Origin: Actinomycetes bacterium
GTDB lineage: Bacteria; Actinomycetota; Actinomycetes; JAHEKZ01
Reading direction: 5' to 3'
Assembly: GCA_027118455.1 (NCBI GenBank)
Contig: JAJAYZ010000034.1
Span: 1 to 57,162, forward strand
Length of the DNA: 57,162 bases
Shown here: piece after piece, positions 44,336 to 54,069 of the stretch
Layout of the letters: each line of letters begins with the position of its first letter
Numbering within the stretch: the first letter of the stretch is position 1
Notes under the pieces: model-generated
What the model was told of the DNA's origin: nothing
The model's input: the letters and a program-made list of their open reading frames with translations, nothing else
Databases searched by the model: none
Program-made: the position numbers and the translations under genes

Positions 44336-44887
44336 ATGAACCCCTTCGCCCTCGGTCTCGCCGCCGCCACCTTGGCTGCCCTCGCTGCCAGCTCCCCTCT
44401 CCTGGCCGCGACGGGCGCCGACCGCCAGCCAGTCACTCACCAGTGGGCGATTCGGCAAACCACCCCACCTCACGACACGGCGCAATGGCCGGTGAGTCCG
44501 GCCACCATCGTGCGCCTCTTCGAGCCCCATGAAGAGTTTGGGCCAGGGCATCGGGGCGTCGACCTCGCAGCAATTCCTGGCCAAGGAGTAAGCGCAGCCA
44601 TCGCCGGTCAGATCTTGGTCGTCGGGACGGTTGCTGGGCGCCCGGTCGTGGTGGTGCAGCACAACGGTGGGTTACGAACCACGTATCTTCCTGTTGCAGC
44701 GAGCGTGGCTGTCGGTACTCACGTCGATGCCGGCCAGCCCATCGGGTCGTTGGCCGTTGGCATGCACTGCCCCATCAGCACCTGCTTGCACTGGGGCGCC
44801 CGGCTCGGCAACGAGTATGTGGATCCGTTGACTCTGATGGGGCGCGAGGTGGTGCTTCTGCCCGCTGGTAGCGGTTGGCTGCGATGA
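44336..44887 (+). CDS. M23-family peptidase (LysM-free), secreted
   Basis: 183 residues with an N-terminal signal-like segment (FALGLAAATLAALAASSPLL) and a peptidase M23 domain: zinc-binding GPGHRGVDLAAIPGQGVSAA and the TCLHWGARLGNEYVDPLTLM motif. This gene lies next to rpsB in most actinobacteria and probably trims peptidoglycan or acts as a degenerate activator; the usual HxH is LHWG here, as in many actinobacterial relatives. The IS element now separates it from rpsB. Confidence 0.82.
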   Translation: MNPFALGLAAATLAALAASSPLLAATGADRQPVTHQWAIRQTTPPHDTAQWPVSPATIVRLFEPHEEFGPGHRGVDLAAIPGQGVSAAIAGQILVVGTVAGRPVVVVQHNGGLRTTYLPVAASVAVGTHVDAGQPIGSLAVGMHCPISTCLHWGARLGNEYVDPLTLMGREVVLLPAGSGWLR

Positions 44888-44963
44888 TCGCAGCCTGAGC
44901 GGTGTCGGTGACCTGACGCTCGCCGCGTATGAGAGGGAGCCCCATCGCTATGTCGCTGTATGC

Positions 44964-45473
44964 GTGCGCCCCGGCCCCGCCATGGAGCGCTATCTCGACA
45001 AGGTGGCCAGCCGAGTGCTGGCGACGAACGGTTCCAGCGTGCTCGAGATCGGCAGTGGGCCGGGGTGGGATGCCGAGTACCTCCAAGCCCAGGGGGTCGT
45101 CGTGCATCGAACTGATGGAGCGCGGGCCTTTGTCGACAGGCTTGGCGCGAACGGGCACGACGCCCGACCCCTCGATGTCCGCACCGGAGATCTGGGTGGC
45201 CCGCACGCTGCGATCATCGCCAACGCCGTGCTGGTGCACCTGGACCGTCAGCAGTTTGCCGACCTGATCCCCAGAGTGCGCGACCCCCTGGTCGCAGGTG
45301 GCTGCTTTGCCTTCACGTTCAAGGAGGGCGATGGCCATGCGTGGGCGGCTGACAAGCTCACTGGGCCCCGCTCCTTCACCTACTGGACCGAACCAGGCGT
45401 ACGAAGCGGTCTGGAGGGTTCAGGCATGAGCCTAGTCGATGCGAACCAGTGGGACGGGCAACGCGACACCTAG
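44964..45473 (+). CDS. Class I SAM-dependent methyltransferase
   Basis: 169 residues from GTG 44,964; ATG 44,982 is the alternative. The SAM-binding motif is SVLEIGSGPGWDAEYLQAQG, followed by VVHRTDGARAFVDRL and the post-I region AIIANAVLVHLDRQQFADLI. The C-terminal FTFKEGDGHAWAADK, YWTEPGVRSGLEGSGMSL completes a small methyltransferase fold. Upstream codons in frame (to 44,889) also look coding (LTLAAYEREPHRYV), so the N-terminus may be longer with an unusual start, or slightly truncated. Substrate unknown. Confidence 0.75.
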   Translation: MRPGPAMERYLDKVASRVLATNGSSVLEIGSGPGWDAEYLQAQGVVVHRTDGARAFVDRLGANGHDARPLDVRTGDLGGPHAAIIANAVLVHLDRQQFADLIPRVRDPLVAGGCFAFTFKEGDGHAWAADKLTGPRSFTYWTEPGVRSGLEGSGMSLVDANQWDGQRDT

Positions 45474-45535
45474 ATGAGCTTGATCGCGGTCAATTCGACG
45501 CGACACTGACGGCCAAGGTATTGCGACGCTCGGGG

Positions 45536-46603
45536 TCAGTCGGGCGCGTCGGCGAGGTGTCCGCGCAGTTGCAGCACCGCTTTGGTGTGCATCTGGCAGA
45601 TGCGGCTCTCGGTGACTCCGAGCACCTGGCCGATCTCGGCCAGGGTGAGCCCCTCGTAGTAGTAGAGCGTGACCACGATCTTCTCCCGCTCGGGGAGGTG
45701 GTTGATCGCCTTGGCCAACAGGTACTTGGTCTCCTCTGACTCGAAGGCGGCCACCGGGTCTTCAGCCTTGGTGTCCTCGAGCGTGTCGACGAGACTGAGC
45801 TTGTCGCCCTTCTCACCACCGACGTTGAGCAGTTCGTCGAGCGCGACAACGTTGACGAACGAGACGCGGCTGAAGATGGTGTGCAGCTCGTCGAGCGTGA
45901 TCTCCATCTCTGCGGCGACCTCGGGCTCAGTGGGCGTGCGGTGCAACTTGGCCTCAAGTGTTGCGTAGGCCCGTTCAACCTCACGGGCCTTGTAGCGCAC
46001 TGACCGCGGGATCCAGTCGATGGACCGAAGCTCGTCGATGATCGCGCCACGGATCCGGCTGATGGCATACGTCTCGAACTTGATGGCGCGTTCGAGGTCG
46101 AACTTCTCGATGGCGTCAATGAGGCCGAAGATGCCGTATGAGACGAGGTCGGCCTGTTCGATGTTGGGAGGCAGACCCACTCCCACCCGACCGGCGACGT
46201 ACTTTACCAAGGGCGAGTAGTGCAGGATCAGCCGCTCGCGAAGGGGCTGTTCGCCGGTCTTCTTGAAATCGCGCCACAACTGTTGGAGCGCTGCTTCTGC
46301 GGCCGTGACCTCATCCATGGCGTCGAAAGCCTCGGCGTCTGCGATGGCCGCTGCGGCCTTAGCTGCTGTTGCCTTCGACTTGGTCCGTGGAGCCGATGTC
46401 GCCTTCTTGGCCGCAGGCTCAGTCTTTGGCTTCGCCGTTGACTTGGCGGCCGCCGGCTTTTCTGCCGCAGCCTTCTTGGCAGGCGTCCGCTTGGCAGCAG
46501 ACTTCGCTGGCGCCTTGGCGGCACTCTTCTGGGTACTTGGCCGCCCAGAGGACGCCCGGGACGCGGGTGCGTCCGGTTCAGGCGCGGGGGTGCGCTTGGT
46601 CAT
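45536..46603 (-). CDS. whiG: RNA polymerase sigma factor WhiG/FliA type with Lys/Ala-rich N-terminus
   Basis: 355 residues. Residues about 110-350 form a normal sigma-28 family protein: region 2 ([37 protein letters not shown]), region 3 ([20 protein letters not shown]) and region 4 ([36 protein letters not shown]). Residues 1-95 are an unusual low-complexity Ala/Lys/Pro stretch ([20 protein letters not shown]) like histone-H1 or HU tails. In Streptomyces WhiG controls sporulation; elsewhere it drives flagellar genes. It is the neighbour of xerC, whose 3' end overlaps its start region. Confidence 0.9.
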   Translation of the reverse strand: MTKRTPAPEPDAPASRASSGRPSTQKSAAKAPAKSAAKRTPAKKAAAEKPAAAKSTAKPKTEPAAKKATSAPRTKSKATAAKAAAAIADAEAFDAMDEVTAAEAALQQLWRDFKKTGEQPLRERLILHYSPLVKYVAGRVGVGLPPNIEQADLVSYGIFGLIDAIEKFDLERAIKFETYAISRIRGAIIDELRSIDWIPRSVRYKAREVERAYATLEAKLHRTPTEPEVAAEMEITLDELHTIFSRVSFVNVVALDELLNVGGEKGDKLSLVDTLEDTKAEDPVAAFESEETKYLLAKAINHLPEREKIVVTLYYYEGLTLAEIGQVLGVTESRICQMHTKAVLQLRGHLADAPD

Positions 46604-47597
46604 ACGCCCTCTTCAGTCGGTCAACAGAGACATGGGTGTAGATCTGGGTGGTCGCGAGCGTAGCGTGCCCCAACAGCTCCTGGACGGAGCGCAGGTCGGC
46701 GCCGCCCTCGAGCAGATGCGTGGCCGCGGTGTGCCGCAGTCCATGCGGGCCGAGATCGGGTGCGTCCTCGACCGATGCCAGGTGCTCGTGTACCAGGGTA
46801 CGAACTGCCCGCTGGTCGATTCGAAGCCCCCTCCGTCCCAGGAAAAGAGCCGGCCCACTTCCGGGGCGAGCCAGGGCCGATCGCGGGCCGGAAAGCCACC
46901 AGTCGATGGCTTTCTGGGCTGGGGCCCCGTAGGGCACGGTACGTTCTTTGGCCCCCTTCCCGAAGACCCGAACCGTGCGCCGCCCATCGTCAATGTCGTC
47001 GATGTCGAGACCACACAGCTCGCTGACCCGAACGCCGGTCGCATAGAGCAGCTCGAGAATGGCGACATCTCGTGGACCAACCGGATCTTGTCCTTCCGCC
47101 GCTCGCTCAGCAGCTGAGTCGAGCAGGTCGATGACCTGGCTTGCTCCCAACACCTGGGGAAGCGTTTGAAGCGCCTTGGGACGCGCCAAGCGAGCGCCGG
47201 CGTCGCGGTCTCCCCTGCCACTGCGTTCCACCCACCGGGTGAACGTGCGGGCAGCGGACGCCTTGCGCGCGATAGTGCTGCGCGCACGGCCGGTAGTCTG
47301 CTGAAGCGCCAGCCAGCTGCGCAGATCGGCAAGATCCAGCTGCCCAACCGAGGTGCGGCCACGGCGGCTGACATGTTCGAGCAGACCGGCGATGTCGGTG
47401 CGGTAGGCCCGCACCGAGCGAGGCGACAACCCCAGCTCAGATCGCAGATGACGATCGAAAGCCTCAGCAGCCTCGGCTAGCTCACCTGGCAATTCCTGCT
47501 CCGCAACTGCAGGCCGCGCAGGAACTGCTGGCTGGTCGGACACTGCTGGCTGCTCGGACACTGCTGGCTGCTCGGACACTGCTGGCTGCTCGGACAC
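46578..47597 (-). CDS. xerC: Tyrosine recombinase XerC
   Basis: 339 residues. SAM-like N-terminal core-binding domain at about 40-130 ([20 protein letters not shown]) and catalytic domain with the RKHRH/W-Y residues: Arg in [15 protein letters not shown], the beta-hairpin Lys in [46 protein letters not shown] (nucleophile Tyr). Resolves chromosome dimers at dif with XerD. The start is uncertain because the first codons are an 18-bp tandem repeat, each unit offering a GTG (VSEQPA). It overlaps the sigma gene by 26 nt. Confidence 0.9.
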   Translation of the reverse strand: MSEQPAVSEQPAVSEQPAVSDQPAVPARPAVAEQELPGELAEAAEAFDRHLRSELGLSPRSVRAYRTDIAGLLEHVSRRGRTSVGQLDLADLRSWLALQQTTGRARSTIARKASAARTFTRWVERSGRGDRDAGARLARPKALQTLPQVLGASQVIDLLDSAAERAAEGQDPVGPRDVAILELLYATGVRVSELCGLDIDDIDDGRRTVRVFGKGAKERTVPYGAPAQKAIDWWLSGPRSALARPGSGPALFLGRRGLRIDQRAVRTLVHEHLASVEDAPDLGPHGLRHTAATHLLEGGADLRSVQELLGHATLATTQIYTHVSVDRLKRAYDQAHPRA

Positions 47598-47598
47598 T
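47527..47598 (-). repeat. 18-bp tandem repeat at the xerC 5' end
   Basis: Four copies of gctggctgctcggacact (47,527, 47,545, 47,563, 47,581; the first with one change). On the coding strand each unit contains GTGTCCGAGCAG, so each adds VSEQPA and a potential GTG start. Confidence 0.9.
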
Positions 47599-47658
47599 GC
47601 TCAACGGTGCGTGACGCCTGTGCCTGAGGCAAGCCCCCGCGCCGTCCAGCCCCAGCCC

Positions 47659-48798
47659 TCACTCCGCGGAACGGCGCCGAAGAACGGTGTCGGCCGCACC
47701 GGGGACACGGACGAATCCGGAAGGGACCTCACGAACCAGCCCGGCAACCACCAGCCGCAACACGATGCCGCCGGTCGCCGCGGCGTCCACCCCTGCTCGA
47801 ACAGCCAGATCGGCGCTGCTTATGGCAGTTTCGGCCGGCATCCCCTCCAGCACCCTTAATGACGTTGGGTCAAGAGCGTCTCTGACTCGGCCCAGCGGGT
47901 CGGGCCGATCGGCGAGCTCACCGATCAACCCGACCTCCTCGATCACCTCCGACGCGTCGGTGACGATGCGGGCCGGCTCGTCGCCACGTGCCAGGCGGTG
48001 ACAACCAGCAGAGAGCGCTGAGGTGATCGGACCAGGTACGACCAAGACTGGACGGCCGAGCCGGCGGGCCGCGGCTGCGGTGTTGAGCGCCCCCGAGCGA
48101 TGAGCCGCCTCAACAACGACGGTGCCGCGGGTGAGTGCCGCGATGATTCTGTTGCGCAGCAGGAATCGGGGCTTGGTCGGCGTGGTACCCGGCGGGAATT
48201 CCGAGACGAGTACCCCACCATCGTCACGGAGCCGGGCAAAGAGGCTGACATGACCCCGCGGGTAGGCAACGTCAGCACCGAAGGCCAGGGCGGCGATCGT
48301 GACGCCTCCCGATGCAAGGGCACCCCGATGGGCGGCTGCGTCGATGCCGTACGCCCCGCCCGAGACCACCGCCCATCCTCGGGCCGCGAGGTCGGTGGCC
48401 AGTTCGCTGGCGACGTGCACCCCGTACTGCGTCGCGGCTCTGGCACCAACGACGGCCACCGAACGTGCGGCCGCAGCGCGCAGCTCGCCACCGACGACGA
48501 ACAAACCCCAAGGAGCGGCAGCGCCCAGTGCCATGAGCTGGGTCGGCCACTCACCGTCCCCGGGAACGAGGTAACGCCCACCGTGAGCCGAGAAGGCTTC
48601 GCCTTGGTCGATCAGGGGTAGGGAGAGCCTAGCCCGGTAGTGCTCGACCCCGCGCAGCGTCCGGTCGTTGGCCTCGATCCGCGCCAGTACCTCGCTGCCC
48701 GAGCTCTTCGCCAGCTCGGCCCCGAGGCGTTCGTCCCCAGGTTCGACAAGCTGTGAGAGCCTCAGCCGCGCAGCCCGCTCGTCATCTACGCCGCCCAC
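47659..48798 (-). CDS. dprA: DNA-processing protein DprA
   Basis: 379 residues from GTG 48,798, chosen for the GGAGGAGG 6-8 nt upstream; it overlaps yifB by 13 nt. Rossmann-like DNA-binding fold: ARSVAVVGARAATQYGVHVA, AVVSGGAYGIDAAAHRGALA, GTTPTKPRFLLRNRIIAALT, VVEAAHRSGALNTAAAARRL. A C-terminal winged helix follows (SSADLAVRAGVDAAATGGIV). Loads RecA on incoming single-stranded DNA in transformation and may serve recombination elsewhere. Confidence 0.9.
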   Translation of the reverse strand: MGGVDDERAARLRLSQLVEPGDERLGAELAKSSGSEVLARIEANDRTLRGVEHYRARLSLPLIDQGEAFSAHGGRYLVPGDGEWPTQLMALGAAAPWGLFVVGGELRAAAARSVAVVGARAATQYGVHVASELATDLAARGWAVVSGGAYGIDAAAHRGALASGGVTIAALAFGADVAYPRGHVSLFARLRDDGGVLVSEFPPGTTPTKPRFLLRNRIIAALTRGTVVVEAAHRSGALNTAAAARRLGRPVLVVPGPITSALSAGCHRLARGDEPARIVTDASEVIEEVGLIGELADRPDPLGRVRDALDPTSLRVLEGMPAETAISSADLAVRAGVDAAATGGIVLRLVVAGLVREVPSGFVRVPGAADTVLRRRSAE

Positions 48799-50315
48799 GG
48801 CACCCCTCCTCCGCGCAGCACCACGGCTGCGGAAACCTCCGCGGCACCGGGCTGGTCGAGGCCGCCGAGGTCGGCCAGCGTCCAAGCAACACGGAGCACC
48901 CGATCGACACCACGGCCGGTCAGCCGACCACGACCGACTTCATCGAGCACGACAGCCGCGCCACCCCTGTGCACCTGGTGGGTCGAGCGCAGCGCCGGGC
49001 CAGGAACCTCGGCGTTCGTGGCCCAAGGCTTTCCTGCGAACCGTCGACTGGCTCGTTCCCGAGCGACGAGCACGCGCTCGCGCACGACCGCGCTCGGCTC
49101 ACCACCTCTGCCTTCGACGAGCTCGGCCCTGGTGACCGGAAGCACGGGAACCTGCAGGTCGACCCGGTCAAGCAGCGGGCCGCTCATTCGGGCGGCGTAC
49201 CGCCGCTTCTGGTCTGGTGTGCACACGCAGTCGAGCCCACGGCCGCCCCCTCGTCCGCACGGGCACGGGTTGGCAGCCAACACGAGCTGGAATCGAGCCG
49301 GGTAAGTCACCGTCGCATCGCCGCGTGCCAGCTCGACCTCACCTCGCTCCATCGGCTGCCGAAGCGTGTCGAGCACGACCCGGCTAAACTCCGGCGCCTC
49401 GTCGAGAAAGAGGACACCGCGGTGCGCGAGGCTGACGGCGCCGGGCCGCGCTACACCAACGCCGCCCCCAACGAGCGCCGCTGCTGACGCCGTGTGGTGC
49501 GGTGCCTGATAAGGGGGCCGCACCACCATGGGGCGTTCGGGTCGCAGGGCTCCAGCGACCGAGTGGATGGCTGTCACCTCAAGAACCTGCTGCTCGGTGA
49601 GCGGCGGAAGCAGGCTGGGCAGCCGCTCTGCAAGCAGACTCTTGCCGGCACCAGGGGCGCCATGGAGCAGCAGGTGGTGACCACCAGCAGCCGCCACCTC
49701 CACCGCCAGACGCGGCGTCGCCTGCCCATTGACGTCTTCAAGGTCGGGGCCGTCCAGTGGCACCGCGTCAGGAGAAACCGCCTCGGCCCAACGGGGCTCC
49801 CGGACGCCGCGCAGAACCTCAACCACTTCGAACAGATCCGCCGCAACAGCGATCTCAGCACCCGGTACGAGCGCCGCCTCGCCCCCAGAGCGTTCGGCCA
49901 CCATCAGCCGGTGACGGCCAGCAGCAACCGAAGCCAGCACCATGGGGAGCACCCCGCGGACCGGCCGGACGGCGCCGTCGAGACCGAGTTCGGCGATCAG
50001 CACCCACTCCTCGGTAGATCTTGGGGGCACCACCTCGAAGGCGGCCAAGCAGGCACAGGCGAGCGCGAGGTCGAACCCGCTCCCCCGTTTGCGCACCGAT
50101 GCCGGCGACAGGCTCGCCGTCACCTTGCACGACTTCCAGTTGGCGCCGCTGTTGGTGATCGCCGCCCGCACGCGATCGCGGGCCTCGCGGACGGCTGTGT
50201 CGGGAAGCCCCACCAAGGTCAGGCCGGGCACCCCCGGACTGGCATCGACCTCAACACGCACCAGGGTTCCCTCAACCCCGGTCAACGTCACCGTGTACGC
50301 GCTCGCGGTGCTCAC
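48786..50315 (-). CDS. YifB/ComM family Mg-chelatase-like ATPase
   Basis: 509 residues. N-terminal ChlI/Lon-like domain ([40 protein letters not shown]), AAA+ core with Walker [21 protein letters not shown] and Walker [21 protein letters not shown], a zinc-like [15 protein letters not shown], and a C-terminal helical domain. Related to ComM, a branch-migration helicase assisting integration of foreign DNA. Coupled to dprA and yraN by overlaps, forming a DNA-processing operon. Confidence 0.92.
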   Translation of the reverse strand: MSTASAYTVTLTGVEGTLVRVEVDASPGVPGLTLVGLPDTAVREARDRVRAAITNSGANWKSCKVTASLSPASVRKRGSGFDLALACACLAAFEVVPPRSTEEWVLIAELGLDGAVRPVRGVLPMVLASVAAGRHRLMVAERSGGEAALVPGAEIAVAADLFEVVEVLRGVREPRWAEAVSPDAVPLDGPDLEDVNGQATPRLAVEVAAAGGHHLLLHGAPGAGKSLLAERLPSLLPPLTEQQVLEVTAIHSVAGALRPERPMVVRPPYQAPHHTASAAALVGGGVGVARPGAVSLAHRGVLFLDEAPEFSRVVLDTLRQPMERGEVELARGDATVTYPARFQLVLAANPCPCGRGGGRGLDCVCTPDQKRRYAARMSGPLLDRVDLQVPVLPVTRAELVEGRGGEPSAVVRERVLVARERASRRFAGKPWATNAEVPGPALRSTHQVHRGGAAVVLDEVGRGRLTGRGVDRVLRVAWTLADLGGLDQPGAAEVSAAVVLRGGGVPWAA

Positions 50316-50668
50316 CCAACCGCCCCACGAACATGTTCGATCTCCGGGTCACCGTCGCCGAGCACGATCCCCACCAGGTCGATGCGGATCTGCTGCGGGT
50401 GAACGTCGTGATCGCGCACCCAACACGCGGCCAGCCGACGGAGCCGGGCAGCCTTCGCCGTTGTCACTGCCTCGAGCGGGCTGCCGAACCGCAGACTGCT
50501 CCGCGTCTTTACCTCGCAGATCACCAGCGAGTCACCGTCCCTTGCAACAATGTCTACCTCGCCGACGTCGCACCGCCAGTTGCGGTCGAGCACGATCAGG
50601 CCTTGGGCGATCAGGTGAGCTGCCGCGAGCTCTTCCCCGAGTCGGCCCCGTGCGTCTTTCGCACGCAT
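50312..50668 (-). CDS. YraN / UPF0102 family endonuclease-like protein
   Basis: 118 residues from ATG 50,668 (GGAGG about 10 nt upstream). Contains the restriction-endonuclease-like core [20 protein letters not shown] (E-D-ExK type) and flanking [20 protein letters not shown]. Function of the family is poorly known, suggested Holliday-junction or repair nuclease. 4-nt overlap with yifB. Confidence 0.9.
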   Translation of the reverse strand: MRAKDARGRLGEELAAAHLIAQGLIVLDRNWRCDVGEVDIVARDGDSLVICEVKTRSSLRFGSPLEAVTTAKAARLRRLAACWVRDHDVHPQQIRIDLVGIVLGDGDPEIEHVRGAVG

Positions 50669-50786
50669 GAGCACCACCTCCATCCCAGGAAGGGTGGTCG
50701 CCAACATCACCTGCTGTTCGATTTTGCCCGCGCACTGGGGAGAAGTGGGCAACCCGCTCGCTGTGGATGGAGCAGTCGACGTCAGG

Positions 50787-51107
50787 TCATGCTGGAGGAA
50801 TCGTCCCTGGGTCGAACTCTGACGGCACGGTCTCTTCGACGTTGACGTCCTTGAACGTCAGCACCCGCACCTCGCGAATGAAGCGCGTCGGCCGGTAGAG
50901 GTCCCATACCCAAGCGTCCTTCAGACGCACTTCGATGTAGGCATCGGAGCCTTCGACGGGCCTGACCTGCACGTCGACGGAGTTGGCCAGGTAGAAACGA
51001 CGGTCGGTCTCCACGACGTACTTGAAGAGCGATACGACATCGCGGTACTCGCGGTAGAGCGCTAGCTCGAGCTCGGCTTCGTACCGCTCCAGGTCTTCAG
51101 TGCTCAT
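50787..51107 (-). CDS. DUF2469 family protein
   Basis: 106 residues from ATG 51,107; begins [20 protein letters not shown] and contains [20 protein letters not shown] and [13 protein letters not shown]. This small acidic protein is nearly universal and highly conserved in actinobacteria between rnhB and yraN, with no known function. Spacing to yraN is 118 nt. Confidence 0.92.
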   Translation of the reverse strand: MSTEDLERYEAELELALYREYRDVVSLFKYVVETDRRFYLANSVDVQVRPVEGSDAYIEVRLKDAWVWDLYRPTRFIREVRVLTFKDVNVEETVPSEFDPGTIPPA

Positions 51108-51166
51108 CGGTTCGCCGCACCCCTTCCGCAGACGCATTGGTGATACTGACGCGTCGACTGGCGTCC

Positions 51167-51541
51167 CTACCCGCCGGGCAAGATGAGGCAGAAGGGGTGG
51201 TCCTCCGGGTCGAGGTAGACCCGGAAGAGGGTGCCTGGCTGTACCGAGTGCTTACGGGCACCGATTGCCTGCACCGCAGCCTCACCTGCTTCGAGGTCGT
51301 CGACCTCGAAGTCCAGATGTTCCTGCTGGGGGTGCTCCTGGCCCGGCCACTGCGGAGGCTGGTAGTCGTCGACGCGCTGGAATCCCAGGGTGGCCCCGAC
51401 ATCACTGGTCAGTGCCACCCAGTCGCCGTCCGATGCACTCTCGTCGATCGGCCAACCGGTGATTACGGAGTAGAACTCGCCGAGCACACGCGGATCACGG
51501 CAGTCGACGGCCGTCCAGGCAAGTCGGGCGATAGGTGTCAT
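51167..51541 (-). CDS. VOC (glyoxalase-like) family protein
   Basis: 124 residues from ATG 51,541. Two beta-alpha-beta units typical of the vicinal oxygen chelate fold: ARLAWTAVDCRDPRVLGEFY, HLDFEVDDLEAGEAAVQAIG, FRVYLDPEDHPFCLILPGG. Metal/ligand function unknown; many are antibiotic-binding or uncharacterised. It is an insertion relative to the usual rnhB-DUF2469 adjacency. Confidence 0.82.
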   Translation of the reverse strand: MTPIARLAWTAVDCRDPRVLGEFYSVITGWPIDESASDGDWVALTSDVGATLGFQRVDDYQPPQWPGQEHPQQEHLDFEVDDLEAGEAAVQAIGARKHSVQPGTLFRVYLDPEDHPFCLILPGG

Positions 51542-51573
51542 AGCACGAAGTATGGCACCACCACGGCACCCCG

Positions 51574-51954
51574 TCACCGCTCCTTTGGTGGCACCTGGCT
51601 GAAGGTCTTGGTCGTGATGGACCATGCCCCGTCGTAGCGGACGAGAGTGAAGTAGATGACGTAGTCGATGTCGTAGTACTTCTCTTCGACCAAGGTCGCT
51701 TTCGCGGCGTCACCAGCAATGTCGATGTTCGTGATCGTGGCTCGGTACCCGGTCGGTGGCACCTGACCATCGACCCAGTCAACAAAATCGTCAGCACCGG
51801 TGGCTGTCTCGACCGAAAGCTCATCGATGCCGTACATCGTCCATCTGGGGTGTAGCGCGGCACGCAAGGCTTCGGCGTCTGCCAATGCGCATGCGTCGGC
51901 GTACGCCTGAACTGCTGCGCGAACACCCTCGTACTCATGAATCGCCGGCATCAT
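51574..51954 (-). CDS. SnoaL/NTF2-like protein
   Basis: 126 residues with the cone-shaped NTF2 pattern: helix VRAAVQAYADACALADAEAL, LHPRWTMYGID, then strands YRATITNIDIAGDAAKATLV and YVIYFTLVRYDGAWSITTKT. Resembles putative lumazine-binding/SnoaL-4 proteins, mostly of unknown function. It overlaps the rnhB stop by 4 nt and is probably co-transcribed. Confidence 0.75.
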   Translation of the reverse strand: MMPAIHEYEGVRAAVQAYADACALADAEALRAALHPRWTMYGIDELSVETATGADDFVDWVDGQVPPTGYRATITNIDIAGDAAKATLVEEKYYDIDYVIYFTLVRYDGAWSITTKTFSQVPPKER

Positions 51955-52679
51955 GAGCGGACCCTACCTGCGGCATCGTCGACTCCCAGCCGCCAACTGC
52001 GGCGATGGTGCTCACACGGCCCGTGCACGCGCAACTGGTTGCGGTGACGGTCGGATGCGTAGCCCTTGTTCTCGTCCCACCCGAAATGCGGATGCGTTGC
52101 GGCGAGGTCGACCATCATCGAGTCCCGGGTCGTCTTGGCGAGCACGCTCGCTGCCGCCACCGAAGCGCACGAGAGGTCAGCCTTCACCTGGGTGACCACT
52201 GGTGGGACATGCAGCACTGGCCAAGGCGGGGTGATGACACCTTCGGTTTCCCCCAGGTCCCAAAGCCCAGGCTCATCGTCTGCATGCGCGGTTGCCGGCG
52301 GTGTCAGCCAGTCGAAGGACCCATCGAGCAGCAGGACGTCGGGCGGGATCTTGAGGGCGGCCAGCGCCCGAAGCCCCGCCAGCCGCAGGGCGCACGTCAG
52401 GCCCCACGCATCGATCTCCTCGGGCGCAGCATGCCCGACAGCGCTGGCGCGTACCCATCGGTTGATCGCGGGGACGAGCGCCTCGCGCCGCGCCGGACTC
52501 AAGAGCTTGCTGTCCGCCAGACCTCGGGGCACCCGAGCAACATCAGGATCGATCACCACGACGCCCACCGAAACCGGCCCGGCCAGTGCTCCGCGACCAA
52601 CCTCGTCGCAGCCGGCCAAGTACCGGACGCCCTCGCGCAACATCGCCTTCTCCCGCCGCAGCGAAGGACGGGCGGTCAT
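51951..52679 (-). CDS. rnhB: Ribonuclease HII
   Basis: 242 residues. Catalytic DEDD: Asp-Glu in LAGCDEVGRGALAGPVSVGV, Asp in DVLLLDGSFDWL, and the C-terminal Asp region ASVLAKTTRDSMMVDLAATH; also HPHFGWDENKGYAS. Removes ribonucleotides from DNA-RNA hybrids. Contains a longer acidic loop (HADDEPGLWDLGETEG) than E. coli RnhB. Overlaps the NUDIX gene by 4 nt. Confidence 0.94.
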   Translation of the reverse strand: MTARPSLRREKAMLREGVRYLAGCDEVGRGALAGPVSVGVVVIDPDVARVPRGLADSKLLSPARREALVPAINRWVRASAVGHAAPEEIDAWGLTCALRLAGLRALAALKIPPDVLLLDGSFDWLTPPATAHADDEPGLWDLGETEGVITPPWPVLHVPPVVTQVKADLSCASVAAASVLAKTTRDSMMVDLAATHPHFGWDENKGYASDRHRNQLRVHGPCEHHRRSWRLGVDDAAGRVRS

Positions 52680-53176
52680 GGCATCACCGCCGGGCCGACT
52701 TCGATCGGCGCGCTCGGCGGACCGTCGCGGAGTAGCAGGTGCAGCTGGTCAGCCAGATCCGGCGGCGCAACCAACTCGCCGAATGACCTCAACTCAGCCA
52801 CGGTGAACCAACGATGCCCCGACAGGTACCGGCGCTCGAGCGGGGTCTGGCCCGAGTCGTCGACGGCGTGGGTGTGGACGCGGACCAGGTAGAAGACCTC
52901 GTCCTGGTCGTAGCCGACGCCGTCGAACGAGAACTGAAAGCGTCGCGTCCACACCAGGGGTCCCACGTCGGTGATCTGGAGACCGACCTCCTCGGACAAC
53001 TCTCGCATCGCCGCATGCTCAGCGGTCTCGCCTGGATCGATGCCGCCACCAGGCGTGTGCCAGACGGCCGGACCTGGGCGTTTGGGGTCACCGCCACGAA
53101 GAAGCAGGACGCGATTGTCAGCATCCACCAGCACGACTCGCGCCGATGACCGACGAACGGGGGACACCGTGGACAC
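52676..53176 (-). CDS. NUDIX hydrolase
   Basis: 166 residues from GTG 53,176 (GGAG upstream); the frame is open to 53,245. The Nudix box is complete (GGGIDPGETAEHAAMRELSE followed by EVGL). Such enzymes hydrolyse nucleoside diphosphates linked to another moiety; the specific substrate is unknown. Position between lepB and rnhB is usual in some actinobacteria. Confidence 0.88.
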   Translation of the reverse strand: MSTVSPVRRSSARVVLVDADNRVLLLRGGDPKRPGPAVWHTPGGGIDPGETAEHAAMRELSEEVGLQITDVGPLVWTRRFQFSFDGVGYDQDEVFYLVRVHTHAVDDSGQTPLERRYLSGHRWFTVAELRSFGELVAPPDLADQLHLLLRDGPPSAPIEVGPAVMP

Positions 53177-53264
53177 AGTCTCCAGACTATCGACCACGAC
53201 GAGCGGCCAGGGCCCCCCGACCCCTCGACGCTGGAGTCGTCTCAAGACTTGAGTCTTCTCGACG

Positions 53265-53957
53265 TTAGGAGACGTCGTCGAAAGCCGATGGGATGCTCAC
53301 CAACGACCAATGATCGATGGGCCAGATCACCGCAACCGTCCGTCCTTGAAGGTTGTCTTCGGGGACGAACTTCTCGATCCCGTCATGGCAACGAGAGTCC
53401 TCTGAGACGGAGCGGTGGTCACCCATCACGAACAGGTAGCCGGCCGGAACCGACGTCTTAAACTCCCCCGAGCACCCCTGCGGTGCATCTTCAGGGCTGT
53501 TGCCCGGGTAGAGGTAGTTCTCGACCACCGCGGTGCCGTTCACTGTGACCTGGCCCTTGGGGTTGCAGCAGGCGACCGTGTCACCACCCACTCCGATGAC
53601 ACGCTTGACCAGATCTCCCTCGGCAGGATCGGGCGCGACACCGACGAACTCCAGCGCTTGGCGAACGAGGTTGGACGACGTCTGGACGTTGGGGAGCCAG
53701 GTGCCCGGGTCACTGAAGACAACGACCTCACCGCGGTCAATGGTCCCGAAGTTGGTGCTCAGTTTGCTGACCACGATCCAGTCGTCCTCCTCCAGCGTCT
53801 GCTCCATCGAGCCTGACGGGATGAAGAACGCTTGCGCCACGAACGCCCGAATGAAGGCCGACACCGCTAACGCGACGACGATGATGAGCGCCAACTCAAC
53901 AAACCAGGGCGTTCGACGCCTGGACGAGGCACCACTGTGGGTACCGGGCTTTGCCAT
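53265..53957 (-). CDS. lepB: Signal peptidase I (copy 1)
   Basis: 230 residues with one N-terminal membrane segment (WFVELALIIVVALAVSAFIR), the catalytic Ser in FIPSGSMEQTLEEDDWIVVS, and the general-base Lys in VKRVIGVGGDTVACCNPKG; GDHRSVSEDSRCHDG is box E. Cleaves Sec/Tat signal peptides outside the membrane. Tandem with a second copy 112 nt upstream; both carry a Cys-Cys after the lysine box. The two may differ in substrate preference. Confidence 0.92.
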   Translation of the reverse strand: MAKPGTHSGASSRRRTPWFVELALIIVVALAVSAFIRAFVAQAFFIPSGSMEQTLEEDDWIVVSKLSTNFGTIDRGEVVVFSDPGTWLPNVQTSSNLVRQALEFVGVAPDPAEGDLVKRVIGVGGDTVACCNPKGQVTVNGTAVVENYLYPGNSPEDAPQGCSGEFKTSVPAGYLFVMGDHRSVSEDSRCHDGIEKFVPEDNLQGRTVAVIWPIDHWSLVSIPSAFDDVS

Positions 53958-54069
53958 GTGATCTCCCGAGTTCTGCCGCGCCGAGGCTCGAGGCTCAGCC
54001 TACGGTGCAGAGCAGATGCGGGTCCTTGCGAATCGCGGGGAAGCGTCACGTCGAGACGATTCGTTACGG

